From Chroococcidiopsidaceae cyanobacterium CP_BM_RX_35 (lineage in GTDB: Bacteria > Cyanobacteriota > Cyanobacteriia > Cyanobacteriales > Chroococcidiopsidaceae): DNA of 9,762 nt. Positions 1 through 7,208 of the stretch are shown piece by piece; positions within the stretch are counted from its first letter, which is position 1, and each line of letters starts with the position of its first letter. Location of the stretch: assembly GCA_019242465.1 (NCBI GenBank), contig JAFAVL010000809.1, forward strand, positions 1 to 9,762, written 5' to 3'. The position numbers and the translations under genes are program-made. A model generated the notes under the pieces. It saw only the letters and a program-made list of their open reading frames with translations, was not told the origin of the DNA and made no database searches.

Positions 1-377
1 TAATGCAGACTGACCCCAACTTCTTTGAGCGCTGCCTGAAACGCTGCACTCCGAAAGGTACTATAACCGCTGAAGGTATCTCCCAAAAGTGTCAGTGGCT
101 CCTCCGAATTCCTTTGAACATAGTTCCCTGGCAATAAAGAATTCAGAGTGCTGCCAGCCTGATTGCGCCAGACGAGATAGCCTGCCCCTGCTATTAGTAC
201 CAACAGGAGGACTGATACCACCCAGTTGCCAGGAGATGCAAGACGACTTCTAGTAAACAACTTGAGAAATGGGTTAGGAGCGTGCTCAAGGGGCTGACCA
301 CAGATCTCGCAGTGCGTAGCAGTCACAGGGTTGGCATTGTAACTGCAATAGTGACAGACTAAGGTCGGCTTATTCAT
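1..377 (-). CDS. Zinc-ribbon, membrane-anchored putative solute-binding protein (5' part only)
   Basis: The first 125 residues are present; the rest lies beyond the left edge. Seen directly: an N-terminal zinc ribbon with two CxxC pairs (Cys8/Cys11 and Cys23/Cys26), one hydrophobic segment at about residues 52-69 that should span the inner membrane, then a polar linker and the start of a globular domain with the stretch GDTFSGYSTFRSAAF at about residues 99-113. That last stretch resembles the first strand and ligand loop of PstS/NMT1-like periplasmic binding proteins that follow a zinc ribbon in many cyanobacterial proteins. From this I infer a cytoplasmic zinc ribbon, one membrane span and a periplasmic binding domain; the ligand is unknown. 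The ATG at 377 is supported by AAGGAG seven bases upstream. It starts 113 bases after the unknown gene 491-1666 on the same strand, so the two may be co-transcribed. The zinc ribbon and span are secure; the binding-protein call is moderate because most of the domain is missing. Confidence 0.7.
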   Translation of the reverse strand, partial: MNKPTLVCHYCSYNANPVTATHCEICGQPLEHAPNPFLKLFTRSRLASPGNWVVSVLLLVLIAGAGYLVWRNQAGSTLNSLLPGNYVQRNSEEPLTLLGDTFSGYSTFRSAAFQAALKEVGVSLH

Positions 378-384
378 CAAATTG

Positions 385-390
385 CTCCTT
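385..390 (-). promoter_or_regulatory. Ribosome binding site of the zinc-ribbon protein
   Basis: On the minus strand AAGGAG lies seven bases before the ATG at 377. It is a strong Shine-Dalgarno match and fixes the start of the edge-truncated gene. Confidence 0.7.
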
Positions 391-490
391 AAGCGGGATC
401 AACGCTGTGCAATTAGCTAAATGTCGGTAGCAGGAGGCATTGCAGCAAGCGTTGTGCCAAACGGCTGTGGGTCTTCTCTCCTCAACTGGG

Positions 491-1666
491 TTAATAATCA
501 TCGGCTTTGTCTTGCCATTTATGCAACAAGTCCAGTGTCAATGCTGATTGGCAACACTCAGTGTATATTTCCAGGGATAAGGGGCGTAGTCGTGACAGGA
601 TTTGCTCCCGTAAAGCCCCAACTTGCACTGACTCTGCAATTCCCCACTGATTAAGGGAATGACCTGCCCAACCTTCAAGTTCGCGACGCAGTTGAACTGG
701 ATTGGCTCGCTCTGCTAAGTAGTCCCTCAATAAGGGTATGAATATCGGCTTAGCTGCACAACGCTCAGTAAACCAGCTCTGTAAGCTGGTCAGCATTGCA
801 TCTGTCTGAGCTACCTGAGCAGTGTATGCTCGCGTCTGCTGCACCAGTTCACCCACTAGTTGACTAGCCTGCGTATAAGTTTCTGCCTCCAACTTAAATT
901 TGTAGGCAACAGCAAGGGCGCGTAGGGCTGCTTCCCAGTCCGTGCTACGACCAGACCATAACCAGTTGCGGTCTGCAAGTTTTCCACTCAAGGTATAGTA
1001 AGCTTGCCAGGCGGAGCTTTCCCGTCTTAGACAGTCTTGCCTTTGAATCTCATAGTTAGCCTGCACATTCTGTAGTACTTCACTCAAAGACCCAAGCTTT
1101 TCTAAGACCGACTGTGGTCCTGCTTGCCATAGCCTAGCAAGGTGCTCCCGCAACTTCATCCGACTTTGTGTTCGCAGGATTAGGGTGTTGGAATGCAACT
1201 GTGCTAAACAACTGCCTATTGCTGTTGGGGACTGGGATGGTAAAGAGGTTGTAGGGGTTAGCTGAGTAAACCACCTAGCTAGCCCGGCAACTTCCTCCTC
1301 CCACCACTTGCGGTGGCGAGAGTGCGGCTGTAGTTTCTTTTGCTGTAGCTGCTCGTGCAGCGCCTGGACTCGTAAAATTAGTTCTTCAGAGAGTAAAGTG
1401 TTCGTAGCCGTCCTGCATAAAGCGATGAGGAGTGGAGCTATACTCTCGACGCTGGTTAGCCCTAGGTCTTCTGCGATGGTTGCTACTGAAAAGTTTTCCA
1501 CTGGCAGCTCCCGCCATTGTGCGATTGTCTCTGCCGCTAGCCAGCAAGCCCAGGTCTCCAGACGACAGACCAAAGAGCTGTTTCTCTCACTTTTTCCTTC
1601 CAAACTAATGCTGACAGTTGCCTCTGAGGATGGCTCCCAGGGGTTTTGCAGTTTTCCTGTCTCCAT
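491..1666 (-). CDS. Conserved-looking hypothetical protein, helical, function unknown
   Basis: A 391-residue protein that I do not recognise. It has no signal peptide and no hydrophobic segment long enough to cross a membrane, so it is probably cytoplasmic. It is rich in Leu, Gln, Ala, Glu and Trp and looks almost entirely alpha-helical. Likely amphipathic or coiled-coil stretches are at about residues 90-115 (EELILRVQALHEQLQQKKLQ), 168-215 and 270-300. No enzyme motif, nucleotide-binding loop or metal-binding pattern is visible. The ATG at 1666 is supported by GGAG six bases upstream. The next gene on the same strand, 113 bases on, is the zinc-ribbon membrane protein at the left edge. A role as a partner or scaffold of that protein is possible from position alone. 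The long clean frame and good ribosome site make it a real gene; the function stays open. Confidence 0.8.
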   Translation of the reverse strand: METGKLQNPWEPSSEATVSISLEGKSERNSSLVCRLETWACWLAAETIAQWRELPVENFSVATIAEDLGLTSVESIAPLLIALCRTATNTLLSEELILRVQALHEQLQQKKLQPHSRHRKWWEEEVAGLARWFTQLTPTTSLPSQSPTAIGSCLAQLHSNTLILRTQSRMKLREHLARLWQAGPQSVLEKLGSLSEVLQNVQANYEIQRQDCLRRESSAWQAYYTLSGKLADRNWLWSGRSTDWEAALRALAVAYKFKLEAETYTQASQLVGELVQQTRAYTAQVAQTDAMLTSLQSWFTERCAAKPIFIPLLRDYLAERANPVQLRRELEGWAGHSLNQWGIAESVQVGALREQILSRLRPLSLEIYTECCQSALTLDLLHKWQDKADDY

Positions 1667-1672
1667 ATAGCT

Positions 1673-1676
1673 CTCC
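1673..1676 (-). promoter_or_regulatory. Ribosome binding site of the 391-residue hypothetical protein
   Basis: Minus-strand GGAG with a six-base spacer to the ATG at 1666. It supports that start over later in-frame Met codons. Confidence 0.6.
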
Positions 1677-1772
1677 AGTCCATAAGCGTAGATTAGTTTC
1701 AGTCAAGCCTGTGCCAATTGGTTTTAATAACTACTTGGTTAAGCATTAGAACGGCTAGTCGCCTCTTAGCAA

Positions 1773-1867
1773 TCAAGGCAACGCCTGCGGTAGCTCTGAC
1801 AACTCAGCGTTCCGCTGAAGCTACCCATAGCGGCTACGCCCTTGCAAGCTCAAGAGCGCAAGCTCAA
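1773..1867 (+). repeat. Modular palindromic repeat, copy A (intergenic)
   Basis: The left end (1773-1800) matches copy B in the amidase (7985-8012) at 24 of 28 bases, the first 15 being identical (TCAAGGCAACGCCTG) and all four differences being transitions. The right end TCAAGAGCGCAAGCTCAA (1850-1867) is identical to 8055-8072. The middle differs: it contains nested inverted repeats GGTAGCT/AGCTACC around TCAGCG-TTC-CGCTGA. The terminal motif GCAAGCTCAA occurs twice (1844-1853 and 1858-1867). Orientation is given relative to copy B. No transposase is nearby, so any mobility would have to be supplied in trans. Confidence 0.8.
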
Positions 1868-1916
1868 TAGCGTTTCAGGCATGTTTTTCCGTATAATTAC
1901 TGGTATTGTCACTGAT

Positions 1917-1947
1917 AGATCACAGATTAGCAAGACACAGATCACAG
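1917..1947. repeat. Pair of 9-base direct repeats, 22-base period
   Basis: AGATCACAG occurs at 1917-1925 and 1939-1947. The spacing of 22 bases is close to two turns of the helix, so a protein binding both copies would sit on one face. They lie about 250-280 bases upstream of the 391-residue gene on the minus strand, where they read CTGTGATCT. That includes the TGTGA half-site of CRP-type regulators, but no matching TCACA half-site stands at the standard distance. They could be an operator or chance. Confidence 0.3.
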
Positions 1948-2036
1948 CAGTTTGAGGGAATTTTGATAAAGCATTGTGTAAGTGGGTCTTATTGCCAAAA
2001 TAGAGAGCTGCCAATTTTCCACGAACGCCATCCTAG

Positions 2037-2180
2037 TTTTCGTGCCGGTGTTTGGGTATTAGGCAAGGAAATGCACCTGATTTAGACGTGCCCACTGCCG
2101 AGAGCGTCGTTACTGTCTCTCGAATCGGCATAATAGTGCATGTTAACTACAACGGACCTATTCGCTCAACTGCTAGATAA
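2037..2180 (+). other. Short open frame, possible small gene or gene remnant
   Basis: A plus-strand frame is open for 47 codons between TAG at 2034 and TAA at 2178. Its C-terminal half looks protein-like (DVPTAESVVTVSRIGIIVHV followed by NYNGPIRSTAR), with a valine/isoleucine-rich strand pattern. No ATG precedes it; the only early start is TTG at 2052, with no ribosome site. I do not recognise it. It could be the tail of a decayed gene or a chance frame. It sits in an otherwise empty stretch beyond the gcvP stop, on the opposite strand. Confidence 0.15.
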
Positions 2181-2199
2181 GTTCAGCTTTGATTAGAAC

Positions 2200-5112
2200 T
2201 TACAGGTAATCATCTATGGGTAAACAAGAGCAGACAAAATTCCGATCGCCGTAGGCGTTATCTATTCGCCCCACAGCAGGCCAGAACTTATATTCGCGAG
2301 TCCATGGTGCAGGATAAGCCGCCTGTTCGCGGGAGTAGGAATGGTGCCATTCTGTTGCAATCAGTGCTTCTGCTGTGTGAGGGGCGTGCTTCAAGACGTT
2401 ATCTTGAGGGTCTACCTTACCCTGTTCAATTGCCTCTATTTCCTGGCGAATCGCAATCATCGCGTTACAAAAACGATCTAGCTCTTGCTTAGATTCGCTT
2501 TCCGTTGGTTCTACCATCATTGTACCTGCGACTGGCCAGGAAACCGTTGGGGCATGAAAGCCGTAATCCATTAGACGCTTAGCAACGTCATCGACTTCGA
2601 TTCCAGCACTCTTCTTAAGCGAACGCAAATCTAGAATGCACTCATGAGCCACCAAACCCGCCTTACCCTTGTATAAAATGGGATAGTAGGGTTCAAGTCG
2701 GCGGGCAATGTAGTTAGCATTGAGGATTGCAACTTTGGTAGCTTCTGTCAAGCCTGCCCCACCCATCATGGCGATGTACATCCACGAAATTGTGAGGATA
2801 CTCGCGCTACCCCAAGGCGCAGCAGCAACGGCACCGATGCCTTGCTGACCTCCGGTCGGAATCACCGCATGTCCTGGCAAGAACGGCACCAAATGAGCCA
2901 GCACTCCAATTGGTCCCATCCCAGGACCACCACCTCCATGAGGGATACAAAAGGTTTTGTGCAGGTTTAAGTGACAAACATCTGCCCCGAAATCTCCTGG
3001 ACGGCAGAGTCCTACCTGGGCGTTCATATTGGCTCCATCCATATAAACTTGTCCGCCATGGGCATGGACAACAGCGCAGATGTCTTTAATCTGCTCTTCA
3101 AATACACCGTGAGTAGATGGATAGGTAACCATCAGGGCGGCAAGCTCATTGCTGTGCATCTGCGCTTTAACCCGGAGATCTTCCAAGTCAATATTGCCCA
3201 ACGCGTCAGTAGCGATTGCCACCACCTTCATACCACACATAACAGCACTAGCAGGATTCGTTCCATGGGCTGATTGGGGAATCAGACAAATGTTTCGATG
3301 TCCTTCCCCCCGGTGTTCGTGGTACCGTCTTATAACTAAGAGACCTGTGTATTCTCCTTGAGAGCCAGCATTGGGCTGGAGAGAAATCCCGGCAAACCCC
3401 GTAATTTCGGCTAACCATTCCTCCAACTGCTGGAACAAGATTCTGTAACCCCGCGCTTGTGACTGAGGGGCAAAAGGATGAATTTTGCCGAACTCCGGCC
3501 AAGTTACGGGCATCATCTCGGCAGTTGCATTAAGCTTCATTGTGCATGACCCTAACGGAATCATAGAAGTAGTCAGCGACAGATCCTTGCTCTGTAGACG
3601 GTGCAGATAGCGTAACAGTTCAGTTTCGGAGTGATAGCTGTTAAAGACAGGATGGGTCAGATAGCTGCTCTGACGAGCAAAAGGGGCAGCAAAATCAGTT
3701 TGAGCCCGCTCTGCCAATTTTTCAATGGTAAAAGGCAGGGACTCCGCACCCGCAAAAATCTCAAACAAGTTTAGCAAGTCCTGCAATGTTGTCGCCTCGT
3801 CTAGCGAGATTCCAACTGTATTTGCATCCCAAATCCGCAGGTTAATGCCAAGCGCCTGGGAAGCGCCGAGAATTTCTGACCGACTGCGCTTTCCCAGTTC
3901 TACTCGCACCGTATCAAAGTAAGGTTCTGTGCTGATGTTGTATCCCAACCGCTTCAGTCCCTCTGCCAAAATTACGGTCAAGAGATGCACCTTCTGGGCA
4001 ATTCTCTTAATCCCTGCTGGACCGTGATAGACCGCATACATAGAAGCCATCACTGCCAGTAGTACTTGAGCTGTGCAAATGTTACTAGTGGCTTTATCGC
4101 GGCGGATATGCTGTTCGCGAGTCTGAAGGGCAAGACGTAGCGCTGGCTTGCCATGAATGTCTTTAGATACACCAATAATTCGCCCTGGAACCTGCCGTTT
4201 ATATTCTTCCTTAGTTGCAAAGTAGGCAGCATGAGGACCACCATATCCCATAGGAACGCCAAAGCGCTGCGTACTTCCCACGGCAATATCAGCTCCAAAT
4301 TCCCCTGGTGGTGTCAGCAGAGCTAGGCTTAAGGGGTCTGACGCCACAGTAACCAAGGCACCAGCTGCATGGGCTTGAGCTATAAATTCGCGGTAATCAT
4401 AGATCTTGCCATCAGAGGCAGGGTACTGTAGCAGCGCCCCAAAAATCCCTGCCTCGAACGAAAAAGTCTGATGATCACCCACAATCACGTCAATGCCTAA
4501 TGGCAAAGCTCGAGTCTGCACCACTGCAATTGTTTGGGGATGGCAGGTACTACTGACAAAAAAAGCTTTTGCCCGACTCTTGCAAAGACTATAGCTCATA
4601 GTCATCGCTTCGGCTGCTGCTGTTGCCTCATCTAGTAAAGAAGCATTGGCAATCTCCAAGCCTGTCAGGTCAATAATCATTGTCTGGAAATTCAGTAGTG
4701 CCTCCAGACGCCCTTGTGCAATCTCTGGCTGGTAGGGAGTATAGGCGGTGTACCAGCCGGGATTTTCCAGAATATTGCGCTGAATGACAGGTGGGATAAT
4801 GCAATCGTGGTAGCCCATCCCGATAAACGAGCGATACACCTGGTTTTTGGAGGCAATATCTCTCAACTCAAGCGAAGCTGCATACTCACTGCGCTCTGGT
4901 CCAAGCTGTAGTGGAAGGGATAGCCGGATAGCCGATGGCACTGTCTGGTCGATGAGAGCATCGAGACTCGGCAACCCCAACACTTCCAACATTTGCCGCA
5001 CCTCATTGGGGCTAGGTCCGATATGCCGTTGTTCAAACGAAACAGACTCTAGACCTATTTTCCCCAACAGGTGCTGATGGCTAGACTCGGTAGGGGGGCT
5101 GTAAATTACCAC
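2200..5112 (-). CDS. gcvP: Glycine dehydrogenase (decarboxylating), P-protein of the glycine cleavage system
   Basis: P-protein of the cytoplasmic glycine cleavage system. With pyridoxal phosphate it decarboxylates glycine and loads the remaining aminomethyl group on the lipoyl arm of GcvH. The protein has the full-length fused form, with an N-terminal non-catalytic half and a C-terminal PLP half. Visible family signatures (numbered from the GTG start) are FEQRHIGPS near residue 26, [19 protein letters not shown] in mid-protein, [12 protein letters not shown], and [15 protein letters not shown], where Lys719 should form the Schiff base. A longer frame runs to a TTG at 5178, but that has no ribosome site. 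The GTG at 5112 has GGAG eight bases upstream and gives about 970 residues, usual for the family, so I prefer it. It is the third gene of the gcvT-gcvH-gcvP cluster, separated from gcvH by 237 bases carrying a palindromic repeat. In cyanobacteria it serves photorespiratory glycine recycling and one-carbon supply. Confidence 0.97.
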   Translation of the reverse strand: MVIYSPPTESSHQHLLGKIGLESVSFEQRHIGPSPNEVRQMLEVLGLPSLDALIDQTVPSAIRLSLPLQLGPERSEYAASLELRDIASKNQVYRSFIGMGYHDCIIPPVIQRNILENPGWYTAYTPYQPEIAQGRLEALLNFQTMIIDLTGLEIANASLLDEATAAAEAMTMSYSLCKSRAKAFFVSSTCHPQTIAVVQTRALPLGIDVIVGDHQTFSFEAGIFGALLQYPASDGKIYDYREFIAQAHAAGALVTVASDPLSLALLTPPGEFGADIAVGSTQRFGVPMGYGGPHAAYFATKEEYKRQVPGRIIGVSKDIHGKPALRLALQTREQHIRRDKATSNICTAQVLLAVMASMYAVYHGPAGIKRIAQKVHLLTVILAEGLKRLGYNISTEPYFDTVRVELGKRSRSEILGASQALGINLRIWDANTVGISLDEATTLQDLLNLFEIFAGAESLPFTIEKLAERAQTDFAAPFARQSSYLTHPVFNSYHSETELLRYLHRLQSKDLSLTTSMIPLGSCTMKLNATAEMMPVTWPEFGKIHPFAPQSQARGYRILFQQLEEWLAEITGFAGISLQPNAGSQGEYTGLLVIRRYHEHRGEGHRNICLIPQSAHGTNPASAVMCGMKVVAIATDALGNIDLEDLRVKAQMHSNELAALMVTYPSTHGVFEEQIKDICAVVHAHGGQVYMDGANMNAQVGLCRPGDFGADVCHLNLHKTFCIPHGGGGPGMGPIGVLAHLVPFLPGHAVIPTGGQQGIGAVAAAPWGSASILTISWMYIAMMGGAGLTEATKVAILNANYIARRLEPYYPILYKGKAGLVAHECILDLRSLKKSAGIEVDDVAKRLMDYGFHAPTVSWPVAGTMMVEPTESESKQELDRFCNAMIAIRQEIEAIEQGKVDPQDNVLKHAPHTAEALIATEWHHSYSREQAAYPAPWTREYKFWPAVGRIDNAYGDRNFVCSCLPIDDYL

Positions 5113-5120
5113 AGTTTGCT

Positions 5121-5124
5121 CTCC
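5121..5124 (-). promoter_or_regulatory. Ribosome binding site deciding the gcvP start
   Basis: Minus-strand GGAG lies eight bases before the GTG at 5112. No comparable site precedes the upstream in-frame TTG at 5178, so this site argues for the shorter protein. Confidence 0.6.
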
Positions 5125-5242
5125 AGACACTACTTCTTTATATTTTGCAACAAGTAGCTTCCAGTAAACAGAGGTCAACCGTAAAAGTTTTGTATAGTTG
5201 ACGACTAGATTATGTATTTTCTCCCCCTGTTCTCTTCTCTCA

Positions 5243-5348
5243 CGAAGTTCCGAGCTTCCTTCGGAAGAGCTAACGCCTGCGGCTTCGCTTCGCTAACGCG
5301 AACGGAGGGAGCCTCCGCTCGGACTTTGCGCTCCGAGCTTGACTTCGC
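5243..5348 (-). repeat. Modular palindromic repeat, copy C (gcvH-gcvP gap)
   Basis: A dense cluster of short inverted repeats begins two bases after the gcvH stop. Outer arms are CGAAGT (5243-5248) and ACTTCG (5343-5348). Inner hairpins are CTTCC-TTC-GGAAG (5256-5268), CGGAGG-GAG-CCTCCG (5303-5317) and CTCGGA/TCCGAG (5318-5323 and 5332-5337). GCTAACGC occurs twice (5269-5276 and 5292-5299). It shares AACGCCTGCGG (5272-5282) with copy A and the hairpin tip GAGGGAGCCTC (5305-5315) with copy B (8027-8037). Such GC-rich stems between cistrons can stabilise or process the upstream mRNA and change the ratio of gene products; that role is inferred here. The strand is tentative. Confidence 0.75.
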
Positions 5349-5349
5349 G

Positions 5350-5736
5350 CTACTCCCCTTCTACCTGTGCCTGATACTCATCTGCAGATAGAACATCATC
5401 CAAATCATGGTCTTTAACGCGCACCTTGATCAACCACCCCTCACCGTAGGGGTCCTCTGCTAGCTGCTCTGGCGACTCCATCATTGCCTCATTGCGCTCT
5501 ACCACTGTACCAGTCACTGCTGAGTTGAGGTCTTCAACTGCTTTCACTGATTCAACCGTGCCAAAGCTTTCACCCTTAGTTACCGTATCGCCAACTTCTG
5601 GCAGCTCTAGAAACACAATGTCGCCCAGTTGGTCAACGGCAAAAGCGCTGATGCCAAGCGTGGCAATTTCACCTTCTAGCCGCACATACTCGTGAGAATC
5701 GAGATATTTCAGGTCACTCGGATATTCTAAAGACAT
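5350..5736 (-). CDS. gcvH: Glycine cleavage system H protein (lipoyl carrier)
   Basis: H protein, 128 residues, the usual family length. It is the mobile carrier of the system: its lipoyl-lysine arm takes the aminomethyl group from GcvP, presents it to GcvT, and is reoxidised by the L-protein (dihydrolipoamide dehydrogenase). The lipoyl attachment signature [18 protein letters not shown] is present, with Lys65 as the modified residue. The N-terminal HEYVRLEG and C-terminal [12 protein letters not shown] stretches are also typical. The ATG at 5736 has a GAGG Shine-Dalgarno seven bases upstream. It follows gcvT by 35 bases, so the two are almost certainly co-transcribed. The stop codon almost abuts palindromic repeat copy C, which separates it from gcvP. 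Lipoylation would need LipA/LipB or equivalent enzymes from elsewhere in the genome. Confidence 0.97.
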   Translation of the reverse strand: MSLEYPSDLKYLDSHEYVRLEGEIATLGISAFAVDQLGDIVFLELPEVGDTVTKGESFGTVESVKAVEDLNSAVTGTVVERNEAMMESPEQLAEDPYGEGWLIKVRVKDHDLDDVLSADEYQAQVEGE

Positions 5737-5743
5737 ATAACTT

Positions 5744-5747
5744 CCTC
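5744..5747 (-). promoter_or_regulatory. Ribosome binding site of gcvH
   Basis: Minus-strand GAGG (within TGAGGAAG), seven bases before the ATG at 5736, inside the 35-base gap after gcvT. Confidence 0.55.
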
Positions 5748-5771
5748 AAAAACTCTCGGTTGTCAGTTTTC

Positions 5772-6908
5772 CTAGCGATTTTTAGACCGATAAAACGGAC
5801 GCTTCACCACGACAGCCGGGTAAACCTTGCCTCTAATTTCTACCTCCAGCTGCTGAGTCGGAGTCGCTAGATGAGCAGGAATATATGCCAAGGCAACTGG
5901 ATAGCCTAAGGTGGGGGATAGTGTCCCACTAGTAATCTCTCCTACCACTTGACCATTTGATAGCACTTGGTAGCCGTGACGGGCAATGTTACGACCCTGC
6001 ATAGATAACCCTACCAATCGGCGAGGCACCCCAGCAGCTTTTTGCTGTTCTAGGACTGAGCGTCCAATAAAATCGCCTTTAGTATCTAGGTGAATTAGCC
6101 AACCTAATCCAGCTTCTAATGGTGTGGTGGTTTCGTCAATATCCTGCCCGTAGAGCGCCATGCCTGCTTCTAACCGCAGGGTATCTCTAGCACCCAGTCC
6201 GCAGGGAATCACACCAGCTTGCAAGAGAAGCTGCCACAATTCTACCCCCACCGCTGGGTCTACCATCAACTCAAATCCATCCTCCCCGGTATAACCAGTT
6301 CGGGCAATGAAGCTCGGTTGCCCCAACACCGTTGCCTCTAGATGATAAAATGGCTTTAACTGAGATAGGTCTTCTTGAACCAATGGCTGGAGGTATGTAG
6401 CAGCTTGTGGTCCCTGCACGGCGATGAGGACTTTCTCTGGTGAAAGATCATGCAACTTGACCTGATGCAGATCGAGGTGTGTCTGTAACCAGGCTTTGTC
6501 TTTGCTAGTGGTAGCAGCGTTGACAATCATAACTCCCCGCGGCTCACCAGCAACGTCTTTACCTTGGTAGTAAAAGATTATATCGTCAACAATTCCTGCC
6601 TGGGAGTTCAGTAACACTGTGTACTGTGCTTGACCAGGTTGTAACCGATTCAAGTCTGAAGGGACCAACGGTTGGAGGTAGTCAATTAGCTGTTGACCCC
6701 GCAGGACAAATTTGCCCATATGGGAAATATCAAACATTCCCGCTGCCGTCCTGACAGCTGCATGTTCGCGCCCAATGCCTGTAAACTGCACGGGCATCTC
6801 CCACCCCCCAAAACTAGTCAGCCGTGCCTTTAGTTCTACGGCTAACTGATACAGAGGCGTCTGAGCCAAGGGAAGTAATGTTTCTGGTTCTAATTCTGAC
6901 TTAGCCAC
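5772..6908 (-). CDS. gcvT: Aminomethyltransferase, T-protein of the glycine cleavage system
   Basis: T-protein, 378 residues, full length for the family. It transfers the methylene carbon from the aminomethyl-lipoyl arm of GcvH to tetrahydrofolate, releasing ammonia and 5,10-methylenetetrahydrofolate. Visible family motifs are FGGWEMPVQF (33-42), FDISHMGKFVLRG (59-71), GIVDDI (105-110) containing the conserved catalytic aspartate region, VQGPQA (164-169), TGYTGEDGFEL (204-214) and GLGARDTLRLEAGMALYG (237-254). The start is a GTG with no good Shine-Dalgarno site. An in-frame TAG lies 33 bases upstream of it with no ATG between, so this GTG is the best choice. It is the first gene of the cluster, 35 bases before gcvH. 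A weak promoter candidate lies just upstream and no glycine riboswitch is evident. The divergent amidase gene starts 300 bases away. Confidence 0.97.
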   Translation of the reverse strand: MAKSELEPETLLPLAQTPLYQLAVELKARLTSFGGWEMPVQFTGIGREHAAVRTAAGMFDISHMGKFVLRGQQLIDYLQPLVPSDLNRLQPGQAQYTVLLNSQAGIVDDIIFYYQGKDVAGEPRGVMIVNAATTSKDKAWLQTHLDLHQVKLHDLSPEKVLIAVQGPQAATYLQPLVQEDLSQLKPFYHLEATVLGQPSFIARTGYTGEDGFELMVDPAVGVELWQLLLQAGVIPCGLGARDTLRLEAGMALYGQDIDETTTPLEAGLGWLIHLDTKGDFIGRSVLEQQKAAGVPRRLVGLSMQGRNIARHGYQVLSNGQVVGEITSGTLSPTLGYPVALAYIPAHLATPTQQLEVEIRGKVYPAVVVKRPFYRSKNR

Positions 6909-7208
6909 AGATGATATTTCAGTCGTAGGTCTATTTCTAATATCCTAAGGGATGTCTGTTAACCCAATCAGATACAGTTTCACCGTTTCCAATTTTACAG
7001 AGTTTCTTGGCTCTCAGAGCTATCTCCATTTCCTTGATACTTATTAAAAAACGGCTTCTTAAGTGTTCGCCCCAAATTCCTCTTTGGCTAAGGGCTGGGA
7101 GGTTGGCTCAGAGAACGGATGAAACTCTTCTGACCACTCAGCCGTTAAGTTGCACAATAGGTGAGACTGTAGGGGAGTTGGAGGTAAATTAACTCGCTTA
7201 ATTAAAAC
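6909..7208. other. Divergent intergenic region between gcvT and the amidase
   Basis: Exactly 300 bases separating two genes read away from each other, so it should hold both promoters. Apart from the weak gcvT promoter pair I see nothing firm. No glycine-riboswitch core, NtcA-type GTA-N8-TAC site or strong inverted repeat is visible. A GGAGG at 7180-7184 is 24 bases before the amidase ATG, too far to act as an ordinary ribosome site. Confidence 0.5.
6939..6967 (-). promoter_or_regulatory. Weak candidate promoter for the gcv cluster
   Basis: On the minus strand TTGGGT (6962-6967) and GATATT (6939-6944) are 17 bases apart, the standard sigma-70 spacing, but each matches consensus in only four of six positions. 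It would give a leader of roughly 25 bases before the gcvT GTG. Offered as the best-spaced pair here, not as a secure call. Confidence 0.25.

Larger units (their letters stand above)
1667..2199. other. Gene-poor stretch between gcvP and the hypothetical gene
   Basis: About 530 bases between the gcvP stop and the next minus-strand start. It holds a modular palindromic repeat (1773-1867), two direct copies of AGATCACAG (1917-1925 and 1939-1947), a lone TATAAT hexamer on the plus strand (1892-1897) with no convincing -35 partner, a weak inverted repeat CGAGAG/CTCTCG (2099-2104 and 2117-2122), and a short plus-strand open frame (2037-2180). I see no RNA gene. There is no clear intrinsic terminator after gcvP: the inverted repeat has no run of T after it in the gcvP direction. 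Confidence 0.6.

Noticed and set aside
1308..1670. 120-residue plus-strand frame opposite the hypothetical gene
   Set aside because: It is Cys/Ser-rich antisense reading of the helical 391-residue gene, without its own ribosome site; a mirror frame.
1892..1897. TATAAT as a plus-strand promoter -10 box
   Set aside because: No recognisable -35 at 16-18 bases and no TG extension, and no convincing plus-strand gene follows it.
2097..2127. Intrinsic terminator after gcvP
   Set aside because: CGAGAG/CTCTCG is only six pairs with a 12-base loop and has no T run after it on the minus strand, and it is about 80 bases past the stop.
2971..3502. Several 70-100 residue frames on both strands inside gcvP
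   Set aside because: All lie within the strongly conserved catalytic half of gcvP and have no independent support.
6909..7030. Glycine riboswitch upstream of gcvT
   Set aside because: Reading the minus strand I cannot find the conserved aptamer core or paired aptamers; a stretch with GAGAG and CTCT pieces does not form the expected junction. A covariance-model scan would settle it.
7007..7192. 61-residue plus-strand frame before the amidase
   Set aside because: No ribosome site, no protein-like pattern, and it occupies the divergent promoter region.
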